Position numbers and translations under genes: made by a program. The notes under the pieces were generated by a model. It had not been told where the DNA came from and ran no database searches. It saw only the letters and a program-made list of their open reading frames with translations. Shown here piece by piece: positions 1-5,569 of a DNA stretch of 7,772 nucleotides. The stretch is from Erysipelothrix sp. (GTDB taxonomy: Bacteria; Bacillota_I; Bacilli_A; Erysipelotrichales; Erysipelotrichaceae), in contig JAAZEC010000180.1 in assembly GCA_012512495.1 (NCBI GenBank), positions 1 through 7,772 on the forward strand, in the 5' to 3' direction. Numbering within the stretch: position 1 is the first letter of the stretch; every line of letters begins with the position of its first letter.

Positions 1-101
1 AGCTGTTCATCAATCTCAACCTTTTGAACTTCAAAATCATAACCAAGGCGCTCTAGCAGCTCCTTACGTCTGGGGGATTGTGAAGCGAGAATTAGTTTCA
101 T
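1..101 (-). CDS. maf: Maf/YhdE-family nucleotide pyrophosphatase, N-terminal fragment (cut by left edge)
   Basis: Reading leftward from the ATG at 99-101, the first 33 codons give MKLILASQSPRRKELLERLG and then a segment ending near VEIDEQ. The S-x-S-P-R-R-x-x-L-L pattern at residues 7-16 is the hallmark N-terminal loop of the Maf family, which binds the nucleotide phosphates. Family members hydrolyse non-canonical or ordinary nucleoside triphosphates (dTTP/UTP or m7GTP, depending on subfamily) to monophosphates; the substrate subfamily cannot be told from this fragment. The start overlaps the coaD stop by 4 bp (ATGA at 98-101) and has an AAAGGG ribosome binding site inside the end of coaD, so it is the sixth gene of the operon and translationally coupled. 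The remainder lies outside the window. Confidence 0.9.
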   Translation of the reverse strand, partial: MKLILASQSPRRKELLERLGYDFEVQKVEIDEQ

Positions 102-586
102 AGCTTACCCTTTGAAAAATAGTTAATCAGTGCTTTTTCAACATGCGGGGCAACAAAAATACTCACATCGCCATTAAACATCGCAATCTCTTTAACTGCC
201 GTCGAGGAAATAAACGAGAACTCTGGTAGTGAGACGAAGAAAATAGTTTCAACATCGCTATCCAGCTGCATGTTCGCCGTCGCATTCTGTAATTCCTTCT
301 CATAGTCCATGACCGCACGGATACCACGGACAATAACTCCTGCCCCAACTTCCTTCGCCATCGTCACAGTGAGCTTCGATGAAGTCATGACAGTAACATT
401 ATCTAGATGCTTCACGCTCTCTTCAATCATCGCAATCCGATCTTCCAAGTTAAAAGTAAAGTTTGTTTTCTCAGGATTGATCATCACCGCAATCACGACC
501 TCATCAAAAATTCGGGCCGAGCGCTCAATGATGTTGAAATGGCCCTTCGTGATCGGATCAAAAGAACCAGGATAGATCGCTTTCAT
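98..586 (-). CDS. coaD: Phosphopantetheine adenylyltransferase (CoaD)
   Basis: This cytoplasmic enzyme transfers AMP from ATP to 4'-phosphopantetheine, giving dephospho-CoA, the penultimate step of coenzyme A synthesis. The 162-aa length matches the family (about 160). Visible motifs are YPGSFDPITKGH at residues 5-16 (the nucleotidyltransferase S-F-D and T-x-G-H signature, His16), NPEK at 38-41, VRGIRAVMDYE at 86-96 and ISSTAVKE at 126-133, the C-terminal ATP-binding signature of the family (usually I-S-S-S/T-x-V-R/K). The ATG overlaps the stop of the upstream NYN gene by 4 bp (583-586), with an AAAGGA ribosome binding site 6 bp before it, and its own stop overlaps the maf start in the same way. 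No defects are visible and the identification is secure. Confidence 0.97.
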   Translation of the reverse strand: MKAIYPGSFDPITKGHFNIIERSARIFDEVVIAVMINPEKTNFTFNLEDRIAMIEESVKHLDNVTVMTSSKLTVTMAKEVGAGVIVRGIRAVMDYEKELQNATANMQLDSDVETIFFVSLPEFSFISSTAVKEIAMFNGDVSIFVAPHVEKALINYFSKGKL

Positions 587-1344
587 CGTTTATCCTTTCG
601 AGTCTTGTTCTTAATAAAGACATGTTTGATAGATGGATTAGAGGTTGGCCTCTCATCAATGATAAAACCATCCAAGCTCTTAATTAATGGTGTCAGTTTA
701 TAGAAGCCATAGTTACGTGGATCGAAGTCTGGACGACGCTTATTAATTAGATTGCCAACATCCGCCAAGAAAGCATAGCCGCTCTCATCAGCCAGGTCAT
801 TAATAGCCGCCGTTACCACATTCTTAAGGGTCACGCTCTCCTTAGCATCAATTGCTGAGGAACCCATGTCAACCTTACGATTGATAACTGACAAGTAGAT
901 AAAGCGATCACACGCTTTAATAAACGCCATTGGGGTCTTTTCTTCACCCATGCCAATGACCATTTTACCAGCTTCACGAAGCCTTGTCGCAAGCCTAGTA
1001 AAATCCGAATCGGAACTGACAATACAGAAGCCATCGATATCCGATGTGAACAGGATATCCATCGCATCAATAATAAGTGCCGAATCGGTCGCGTTCTTGC
1101 CGGTTGTGTAAGCAAACTGTTGGATTGGCGTAATCGCATTCTCCAAAAGTTCCTTCTTCCAGCCCTCTGCGTTAGAACGAGTCCAGTCTCCATAAATACG
1201 CTTAATCGTAGGATTACCATATTTATTCACTTCTTCCATGACATTGTTGATATTGTTGTGGGACGCGTTGTCACCATCAATCAAGACCGCGAATCTCAAG
1301 TCTGAACCCTCTGAAGTGCTATTCGTAATTGTTTGTGTACCCAT
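583..1344 (-). CDS. NYN-domain putative RNase with C-terminal LOTUS/OST-HTH-like domain
   Basis: A 253-aa cytoplasmic protein of the NYN/LabA type (DUF88, PIN-like fold). The acidic metal-binding residues expected of this nuclease fold are present: Asp23 and Asp25 in LIDGDN (21-26), Asp87 in NATDSAL (84-90), and Asp112 and Asp114 in SSDSDF (110-115). Residues about 172-245 resemble an OST-HTH/LOTUS domain, an RNA-binding winged helix that often follows NYN. The combined architecture suggests an RNA-directed nuclease; the target is unknown. An in-frame ATG at 1383 would add 13 residues but has no ribosome binding site, whereas the ATG at 1344 follows GGAGGTG, so the shorter form is chosen. It starts 2 bp beyond the stop of the preceding oxidoreductase-like gene and its stop overlaps coaD (ATGA), so translation is coupled on both sides. 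Confidence 0.88.
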   Translation of the reverse strand: MGTQTITNSTSEGSDLRFAVLIDGDNASHNNINNVMEEVNKYGNPTIKRIYGDWTRSNAEGWKKELLENAITPIQQFAYTTGKNATDSALIIDAMDILFTSDIDGFCIVSSDSDFTRLATRLREAGKMVIGMGEEKTPMAFIKACDRFIYLSVINRKVDMGSSAIDAKESVTLKNVVTAAINDLADESGYAFLADVGNLINKRRPDFDPRNYGFYKLTPLIKSLDGFIIDERPTSNPSIKHVFIKNKTRKDKR

Positions 1345-1345
1345 T

Positions 1346-2572
1346 TTACACCTCCGCTCTAAATAACTCAGCAATCTCCACAAAGATGGACATTACCGAA
1401 CTCACCCCTAAGGATGTTTTCTCAAAATAACTCATTGGAATCTGATGATCCATCAACATTCTCACAATATCCCGTAGGACCAAAGAATCGTAACAATAGA
1501 AGATCGCACTCTCAATCAGTTGTGTCTGTTTGTTAATCATGAATTCCATCCCACCATTAATCTCATGGATTAATTTGAAGTAATGGAGTTCATCCGCGTT
1601 CACCCGAATCACCTTCAGGTCATCACTCAACAGACTTTTAGCCAAATGAACATACGCCGGTGTTACATAGACACTCTGACTTTTAACATCGCTAGAAGAG
1701 TCAATCAACTCACTGGCACGCTCATAAAAGGCCAGCTTCTCCAAGCCGAAATTAAAGTCATGAGCCACCTGTTCAAATGATCTCAAAAGGACACTAAAGC
1801 TCTCTTTACGAGATTCCTTCTTGAAAGGAAACACCTTGTCATTGACACTCTCAATCTCAACCATGCCATAGGAACCCTGTGACTCGATCGATTGAATACT
1901 AGCCTTATCGATGAACTCGAAATCCGACTCCTCCATTGATTCCTTAATCGAATCCCGAAACATCAGATGGTCAATTTCTGTAAACACATTCTTCGTCATG
2001 ACGACCTTCACTTTAGTCGAGAAGTTGCTGAACATCTTCGCAATCTCCAAGTCCTTAAGTGTGCTCACTTCCACAATCATTTCCTCAGGCAACAGCTGGG
2101 TCGCCAGTAATTCCTCTAAGCTAAAGACAAAGGGATTGCTATCTTCTTTCTTCTCAATGGACTCGGTATTCAAGACCAGGGATTCGAAAGTTACCGTGGT
2201 ATCCTGTTCAAGGTAATTCACAGAGAGCTTCTGGCTATTTTCAATCTGAACCCGGCCCTTAATGACCTCGATGCCCTGCTTCTCAAGCTTAGCTCTGATA
2301 GCCTTGCGGTGATCCTGTTTCTGAGTCTCATTCATGGAGACCACCATCTGGTAGAACTCCTTCATTTGCTCATAGTCCTCGGACTCAAACTGGGCCACTT
2401 CCAATGAACTCTGGTAGACCCCAAACAACAAATCATCCTTGAAATCAAGGACATGAGAAAACTCTGCTGAGTTGCGCTCATCAATCACCAGGATCTTCTT
2501 ACCTGGATATAAGGCTGCCACTTCCTGTGTTAAATCATTCAGTCCGATAATTACTACTTCTGTCTTAATCAT
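1346..2572 (-). CDS. Degenerate pyridine nucleotide-disulfide oxidoreductase-like protein (probable pseudoenzyme)
   Basis: This 408-aa protein follows the layout of dihydrolipoamide dehydrogenase/mercuric reductase-type flavoproteins but has lost the motifs that define them. Residues 4-33 resemble the FAD-binding beta-alpha-beta unit (VVIIG, then KKILVIDE), but the glycine motif is replaced by GLNDLTQ. Residues 98-136 match the 'KQGIEVIKG...LVLNTES' region, where the family has an ATG-S motif. Residues 160-230 match the NAD-binding Rossmann unit in layout (LPEEMIVEV, LEIAKMF, KVKVVM), again without GxGxxG. Residues 332-400 resemble the dimerization domain, but the catalytic His-Glu pair (HPTxxE) is absent. 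The only cysteine is Cys360, so there is no redox-active CxxxxC. The ORF is intact and has a GAGG ribosome binding site. It overlaps the EIIB-domain gene by 8 bp. A structural or regulatory role is inferred; the family match comes from pattern reading only. Confidence 0.72.
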   Translation of the reverse strand: MIKTEVVIIGLNDLTQEVAALYPGKKILVIDERNSAEFSHVLDFKDDLLFGVYQSSLEVAQFESEDYEQMKEFYQMVVSMNETQKQDHRKAIRAKLEKQGIEVIKGRVQIENSQKLSVNYLEQDTTVTFESLVLNTESIEKKEDSNPFVFSLEELLATQLLPEEMIVEVSTLKDLEIAKMFSNFSTKVKVVMTKNVFTEIDHLMFRDSIKESMEESDFEFIDKASIQSIESQGSYGMVEIESVNDKVFPFKKESRKESFSVLLRSFEQVAHDFNFGLEKLAFYERASELIDSSSDVKSQSVYVTPAYVHLAKSLLSDDLKVIRVNADELHYFKLIHEINGGMEFMINKQTQLIESAIFYCYDSLVLRDIVRMLMDHQIPMSYFEKTSLGVSSVMSIFVEIAELFRAEV

Positions 2573-2993
2573 TGAGAATCCTCTTCAATTCGTTCGCGAT
2601 TGCTTCTGTTAAATCCTTGGTTATTAAATGGACGCTGGTATTACTGGGCTTAATGACACCCAGGACTCCCAGTTCCCGTAGTCGATCATCATTGACAATG
2701 GCACTCGACTTAACGCTCACCTTAACGCGAGTCACACAATGGTCCACGCTCTCGATGTTCTCCCGACTGCCCAGTGCCGTGATGATATCACGCCCCGCCT
2801 TACCGACTTCTTTGATGACCGGTTTCTTCGGCTTCCTTAGGATCAAGTAGCCAATGGCCAAATACGCAATGGCCACGATCACCAAACCCATCATTTGTGT
2901 AGTAGAATCTATCTCAACTACCAAAAGAAGTATGGCCAAGGCGATGGCTATCACACTCAAAATAGCGAGTCGTTGTTTCTTTTCTTTCAACAT
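2565..2993 (-). CDS. Two-TM protein with C-terminal PTS EIIB (glucose-family) domain
   Basis: A 142-aa protein with two predicted membrane helices (residues about 9-27 and 34-52), a basic linker (RKPKKP, 53-58) that suggests the C-terminus is cytoplasmic, and an EIIB-type domain at about 65-140. The domain shows the family pattern: LGSRENI (74-80), then DHCVTRVKV (84-92) with the phosphorylatable Cys86, then DRLRELGVLGVI (103-114). In sugar permeases this domain passes phosphate from EIIA to sugar held by EIIC, but no EIIA or EIIC is encoded here. The second arginine of the usual C-x-T-R-L-R is Lys91, and the late Q-V-x-x-G segment is replaced by VHLIT. It starts 10 bp after the phosphoesterase stop with a strong AAGGAG site that overlaps that stop region, and it overlaps the oxidoreductase-like gene by 8 bp. 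It could be a phospho-sensor or an orphan domain; the function is unknown. Confidence 0.83.
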   Translation of the reverse strand: MLKEKKQRLAILSVIAIALAILLLVVEIDSTTQMMGLVIVAIAYLAIGYLILRKPKKPVIKEVGKAGRDIITALGSRENIESVDHCVTRVKVSVKSSAIVNDDRLRELGVLGVIKPSNTSVHLITKDLTEAIANELKRILND

Positions 2994-3003
2994 GTTTATC
3001 TCC

Positions 3004-3756
3004 TTATTCTTTATTTACCAATCGTAAAAGTACGATCTCGGGATGATTATTGATACGCTGTTTAAAGGAACTCATACCAATTCCTGCGCTGATATTCACC
3101 CTCATTCTACCATGAATCACGTGTAAACCCTTGGTTAAAGAAGGCAAGATTCCCTGCCCCGGCGCAAACAGTCCCTGATTGCCAATTCGGATTTGTCCAC
3201 CATGCCCATGACCACTCAGCATCAAATCCAGTGATTCATACTTCTTAAGAAACTTCACATCTTCAGGATGGTGGGCCAGCACAATATTGAAACAAGAGGG
3301 ATCCAGTTTCAAAACTTCATAGCGATTCAACTCATCGAGGCCAATGAGACAAACCTTATCTAGTTGTTCTCTCTTCAAGTGAGTCACTCCTAGTTTAGTC
3401 ATAGACGCTTCTATTTCCAACAGGTTATTAATCCTGATTTCATGATTGCCCCGAACATAATAGACAGGCGCAATCTCTAACAAATCTTCAAGAAACATTC
3501 TTAGCGCTTCATCAAAAGAGCGCACCGAGCCATCCAGCAAATCACCACTCAGGCAGATGATATCCGGTGAGCAGCGCTTAGTCACAGTGACAATGGACTT
3601 CAAAGAAACACCCTGCTTCGGGTAGTGAATATCACTGAGATGAACGATATTCATAGCACAGGGTGCACTGATTGTTTCGTGACGAATCGTCAGTTGGAAG
3701 TTCTCTTTCGCACTGAGCAGACCCAGTAGAAATGACGCTAGAAATGATTTAACCAT
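3004..3756 (-). CDS. YkuE/YaeI-type calcineurin-like metallophosphoesterase
   Basis: A 250-aa metal-dependent phosphoesterase. All ligand motifs of the fold are visible in order: SDIH at 41-44 (Asp42, His44), GDLLD at 71-75 (Asp72), GNHE at 103-106 (Asn104, His105), AHHPE at 161-165 and SGHGHGGQIR at 181-190 (His183, His185). The last motif, GHxHGGQ, is typical of the YkuE/YaeI group, whose members are membrane-associated and have been linked to lipid-type phosphoesters; the substrate here is not known. Residues 4-15 form a short hydrophobic segment that may anchor the protein. It is the first gene of the six-gene minus-strand operon. The ATG at 3756 has no convincing ribosome binding site, and a candidate promoter places transcription start at or next to this ATG. 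The internal Met35 has no better site. Confidence 0.9.
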   Translation of the reverse strand: MVKSFLASFLLGLLSAKENFQLTIRHETISAPCAMNIVHLSDIHYPKQGVSLKSIVTVTKRCSPDIICLSGDLLDGSVRSFDEALRMFLEDLLEIAPVYYVRGNHEIRINNLLEIEASMTKLGVTHLKREQLDKVCLIGLDELNRYEVLKLDPSCFNIVLAHHPEDVKFLKKYESLDLMLSGHGHGGQIRIGNQGLFAPGQGILPSLTKGLHVIHGRMRVNISAGIGMSSFKQRINNHPEIVLLRLVNKE

Positions 3757-3762
3757 GGTTCA

Positions 3763-3791
3763 ATTATTACACAGATACACCTATACAACAA
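3763..3791 (-). promoter_or_regulatory. Candidate promoter of the minus-strand six-gene operon
   Basis: On the minus strand, TTGTTG (3786-3791) and AATAAT (3763-3768, within TAATAAT) are separated by exactly 17 bp. The predicted start point, 7 bp downstream of the -10 box, falls on the A of the ATG at 3756, so the transcript may be leaderless, in line with the missing ribosome binding site. The -35 matches consensus at only three positions, so confidence is limited. Confidence 0.4.
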
Positions 3792-3805
3792 GCACCCATC
3801 AGGTA

Positions 3806-3814
3806 TGTTATAAT
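3806..3814 (+). promoter_or_regulatory. Extended -10 promoter for the DUF4236 gene
   Basis: TGTTATAAT is a perfect TGn-TATAAT extended -10 element. No good -35 lies 17-18 bp upstream, which is common for extended -10 promoters. The predicted transcription start is near 3821, about 21 bases before the ATG at 3842. The element sits in the 85-bp region shared with the divergent phosphoesterase operon. Confidence 0.65.
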
Positions 3815-3841
3815 TGAAAAAAGTGAAAGCGAGAAGTAAAG

Positions 3842-4888
3842 ATGGGAATCAATTTTCGAAAAAGAATCAGCCTAGGGAAATACGCCAATGTGAACCTAGG
3901 AAAAACAGGAGCAGGGTTTTCCTTTGGGATCCCCGGAGCCCGCATCTCCGTCAACTCCAAGGGTAAGACACAAGCATCACTAGGAATACCCGGAACCGGC
4001 TTGTCCTACACCAAGGTGCTAGGTACCAAGAAGACCAAGAAGAAAGTCCTCAAGAATGACGAGGACAATGCGTTGGGGGTTGAAGCCTACGAGCAGGCTC
4101 TGTTTGCTTTGAGCCACATTCATACTGAGGCGGCCGATCCAATCGACTTTTCAGCACCTCAAATTCGCTACCAAAGTCGTGAAGTCGGCCCACTCCAAAC
4201 CAAGGCACTAGAAGCCCTATCATCCTACAAACCTAACTTCATGGACAAAATCTTCAACAAAGACAAGCAGGAAGAGCTGAAACAGAATGTCTATGAGGCC
4301 ATGATCAAGGATGGCGAAAATAGAGAATGGCTCACCATCGATTCTTCACTTCAGGAACTAATACTCAAGAAGGATCCCAAGGCACTGCACAGCCTATTAG
4401 ACATGGTCGATGCTTTCGAGGTCTTCGCGGATGATTGTGATAGCTACCAGCTAGAGTTCGATATCAATATCGATGAGGTCGAAGGCGTACTCATTACGAT
4501 CCATACCAACATGGCCGAAGACGTGCTAGACCAAGTCATCTCCCTCAATCCAAACGGTTCTACCAAAGCGAAAAAGCTCAGTATGTCAGCCTTCAATGAG
4601 AGAACCTATGCTTACATCAGCTCGCTGGTGTTAGGGTTCGTCAAAGAAGCGTTAGCGTTCTTACCACTCAATGAAATCCATATCAATGTCGTAGACCATT
4701 CTAAGAACCCCAATACCGGACTCTCTACCCAGAAGAATATCGTGGCCGCGGAATTCACCCGTGAACAACTAGCCCCCTACGACTTTGATGCGATCAATCC
4801 TACCGAAGTGTTCCAGTCGGGTACTGTTGACTGTGACTTCGGGGTCCGTAAGGGCTGGGGTGAAGTTGAGCCGATCGAGGTTGATTAA
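3842..4888 (+). CDS. DUF4236-domain protein of unknown function
   Basis: A 348-aa protein, predicted soluble, with no signal peptide or membrane helix. Residues about 3-57 match DUF4236: FRKRISLGKYANVNLGKTG, then GIPGARISVN and LGIPGTGLSY. This is a glycine-rich segment of short alternating beta strands whose function is not established. A lysine-rich linker (GTKKTKKKVLK, 61-71) separates it from a mainly acidic remainder (about 75-348) with helical stretches and a C-terminal part ending in a FDAINP...F...DFGVRKGWGEVEPIE pattern. I do not recognise a catalytic motif. The start codon follows a poor ribosome binding site (GAGAAG), but no better start exists and the DUF4236 motif begins right at residue 1. 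Codon use favours C-ended codons (8 of 10 Tyr are TAC) and CTA leucine, unlike the next gene. It appears to be transcribed alone. Confidence 0.85.
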   Translation: MGINFRKRISLGKYANVNLGKTGAGFSFGIPGARISVNSKGKTQASLGIPGTGLSYTKVLGTKKTKKKVLKNDEDNALGVEAYEQALFALSHIHTEAADPIDFSAPQIRYQSREVGPLQTKALEALSSYKPNFMDKIFNKDKQEELKQNVYEAMIKDGENREWLTIDSSLQELILKKDPKALHSLLDMVDAFEVFADDCDSYQLEFDINIDEVEGVLITIHTNMAEDVLDQVISLNPNGSTKAKKLSMSAFNERTYAYISSLVLGFVKEALAFLPLNEIHINVVDHSKNPNTGLSTQKNIVAAEFTREQLAPYDFDAINPTEVFQSGTVDCDFGVRKGWGEVEPIEVD

Positions 4889-4897
4889 TCACATCGT

Positions 4898-4926
4898 TTG
4901 ATATATTTAGTATACTAAGTTACAAT
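4898..4926 (+). promoter_or_regulatory. Promoter of the HxlR-family gene with palindromic operator
   Basis: TTGATA (4898-4903) and TACAAT (4921-4926) are separated by 17 bp, each one base off the sigma-A consensus. Start of transcription is predicted near 4933, giving a leader of about 13 bases. The spacer contains a perfect 12-bp palindrome, TTAGTATACTAA (4907-4918), placed where a bound dimer would block RNA polymerase, so it is the likely operator for autoregulation by the HxlR protein encoded just downstream. Confidence 0.7.
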
Positions 4927-4945
4927 AACCGTAGAGGTGATTTGT

Positions 4946-5257
4946 ATGAGTGCGTGTCCTTATGTTGAGAGAACATTTCAGATACTTGGCAAGAAATGGT
5001 CTGCGATCATTATTCATTATGTTTATGGCTGTGATGATCATCAGACTAATTTCACGGATATTAAACATAATATTACCAATATTACGCCCCGTGCGTTGTC
5101 TTTACGGTTGAGCGAATTGATCGACTATAACATCCTGGTTCATGATACGTATCAGGGTTTGCCAACCTATCGTTTGACTAGGCAGGGCATTGAACTGGCG
5201 GAAGCCTTTACTCCCATTCAAAAATGGGGTACCCGCTATCTAAAAGAAGCAAATTGA
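4946..5257 (+). CDS. HxlR-family winged-helix transcriptional regulator
   Basis: A 103-aa DNA-binding protein. The N-terminal CPYVERTFQILGKKW (residues 4-18) is the family signature, and the winged helix-turn-helix spans about 34-90 (ITPRALSLRLSEL for the recognition region, then GLPTYRLTRQG for the wing). The conserved Cys4 is the residue used by YodB/HypR-type members to sense electrophiles or oxidants through thiol modification; a second cysteine, Cys29, is present. The start is the ATG at 4946, preceded by AGAGGTGA with a 5-base spacer; an in-frame GTG at 4937 lies inside that ribosome binding site and is rejected. It is monocistronic and ends in a hairpin terminator. No adjacent same-direction target gene exists, so its regulon, apart from probable autoregulation, is not visible. 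All seven tyrosine codons are TAT, unlike the neighbouring gene. Confidence 0.92.
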   Translation: MSACPYVERTFQILGKKWSAIIIHYVYGCDDHQTNFTDIKHNITNITPRALSLRLSELIDYNILVHDTYQGLPTYRLTRQGIELAEAFTPIQKWGTRYLKEAN

Positions 5258-5273
5258 ATATTTGCTTCTTTTT
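5242..5273. terminator. Bidirectional intrinsic terminator between convergent genes
   Basis: A 13-bp perfect stem (5242-5254 with 5260-5272) and a 5-base loop are followed by a T-run. The left arm is AAAAGAAGCAAAT. The A-run at the left edge supplies a U-tract in the other direction, so it can end both the hxlR-type transcript and the convergent barnase-barstar transcript. The TGA stop of the regulator (5255-5257) lies in the loop, and the stem encodes its last four residues. Confidence 0.9.
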
Positions 5274-5275
5274 AT

Positions 5276-5569
5276 TTATAGATGTAACCCACTAATGAAG
5301 ACTTTGATCTTATAGTTAGCATTGCTGGCATCAAGCAGTGTCTGTAACAGCTTCTCGCCATATTCCGGTTGCCTCTCCAAGAGCTCACTCGTCTGAATGA
5401 CTACGATATTCAGGATACCATCGTCATTGAACGTGCTCAATAAATCATACAGCGCATCGAGATTCTTCCCATAATAGTCGGGGAAATCGAAGCGTTGTTT
5501 TAAATACTCATGGGTTTCCTTGGGATCATTCATTTTTTGTCCATTCAAGACATAGAGAAAACTATTCAT
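5276..5569 (-). CDS. Barstar-family RNase inhibitor
   Basis: A 97-aa cytoplasmic protein of the barstar family (usual length about 90). The core FPDYYGKNLDALYDLL at residues 29-44 matches barstar's PEYYGENLDALWDCL. Residues that in barstar occupy the barnase active site are kept: Tyr32 (Tyr29), Asp38 (Asp35), Asp42 (Asp39) and Glu72 (Glu76); Trp38 is Tyr41. It should bind and block the barnase-like RNase encoded just upstream. An ATG at 5599 would add 10 residues but has no ribosome binding site and lies deep in the barnase gene; the ATG at 5569 follows GAGGT at a 5-6 base spacing and begins directly before the first beta strand (FLYVLNG), so it is preferred. It overlaps the barnase stop by 8 bp, which couples inhibitor to toxin translation. 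Confidence 0.93.
   Translation of the reverse strand: MNSFLYVLNGQKMNDPKETHEYLKQRFDFPDYYGKNLDALYDLLSTFNDDGILNIVVIQTSELLERQPEYGEKLLQTLLDASNANYKIKVFISGLHL

Noticed and set aside
1345..1383. Upstream ATG at 1383 as start of the NYN protein
   Set aside because: There is no ribosome binding site, the 13 extra residues are not family-like, and the ATG at 1344 has GGAGGTG in front of it.
4883..4890. GATTAATC palindrome at the end of the DUF4236 gene
   Set aside because: It is only 8 bp, has no loop and no T-run; too short to call an operator or terminator.
4911..4916. TATACT as an alternative -10 box for the HxlR gene
   Set aside because: It is only 7 bp from the TTGATA -35 and no -35 lies at 16-18 bp; TACAAT at 4921 has the correct 17-bp spacing, and TATACT is part of the palindrome.
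4937..4945. GTG start adding three residues to the HxlR protein
   Set aside because: The GTG lies inside the AGAGGTGA ribosome binding site used by the ATG at 4946, and the family starts close to that ATG.
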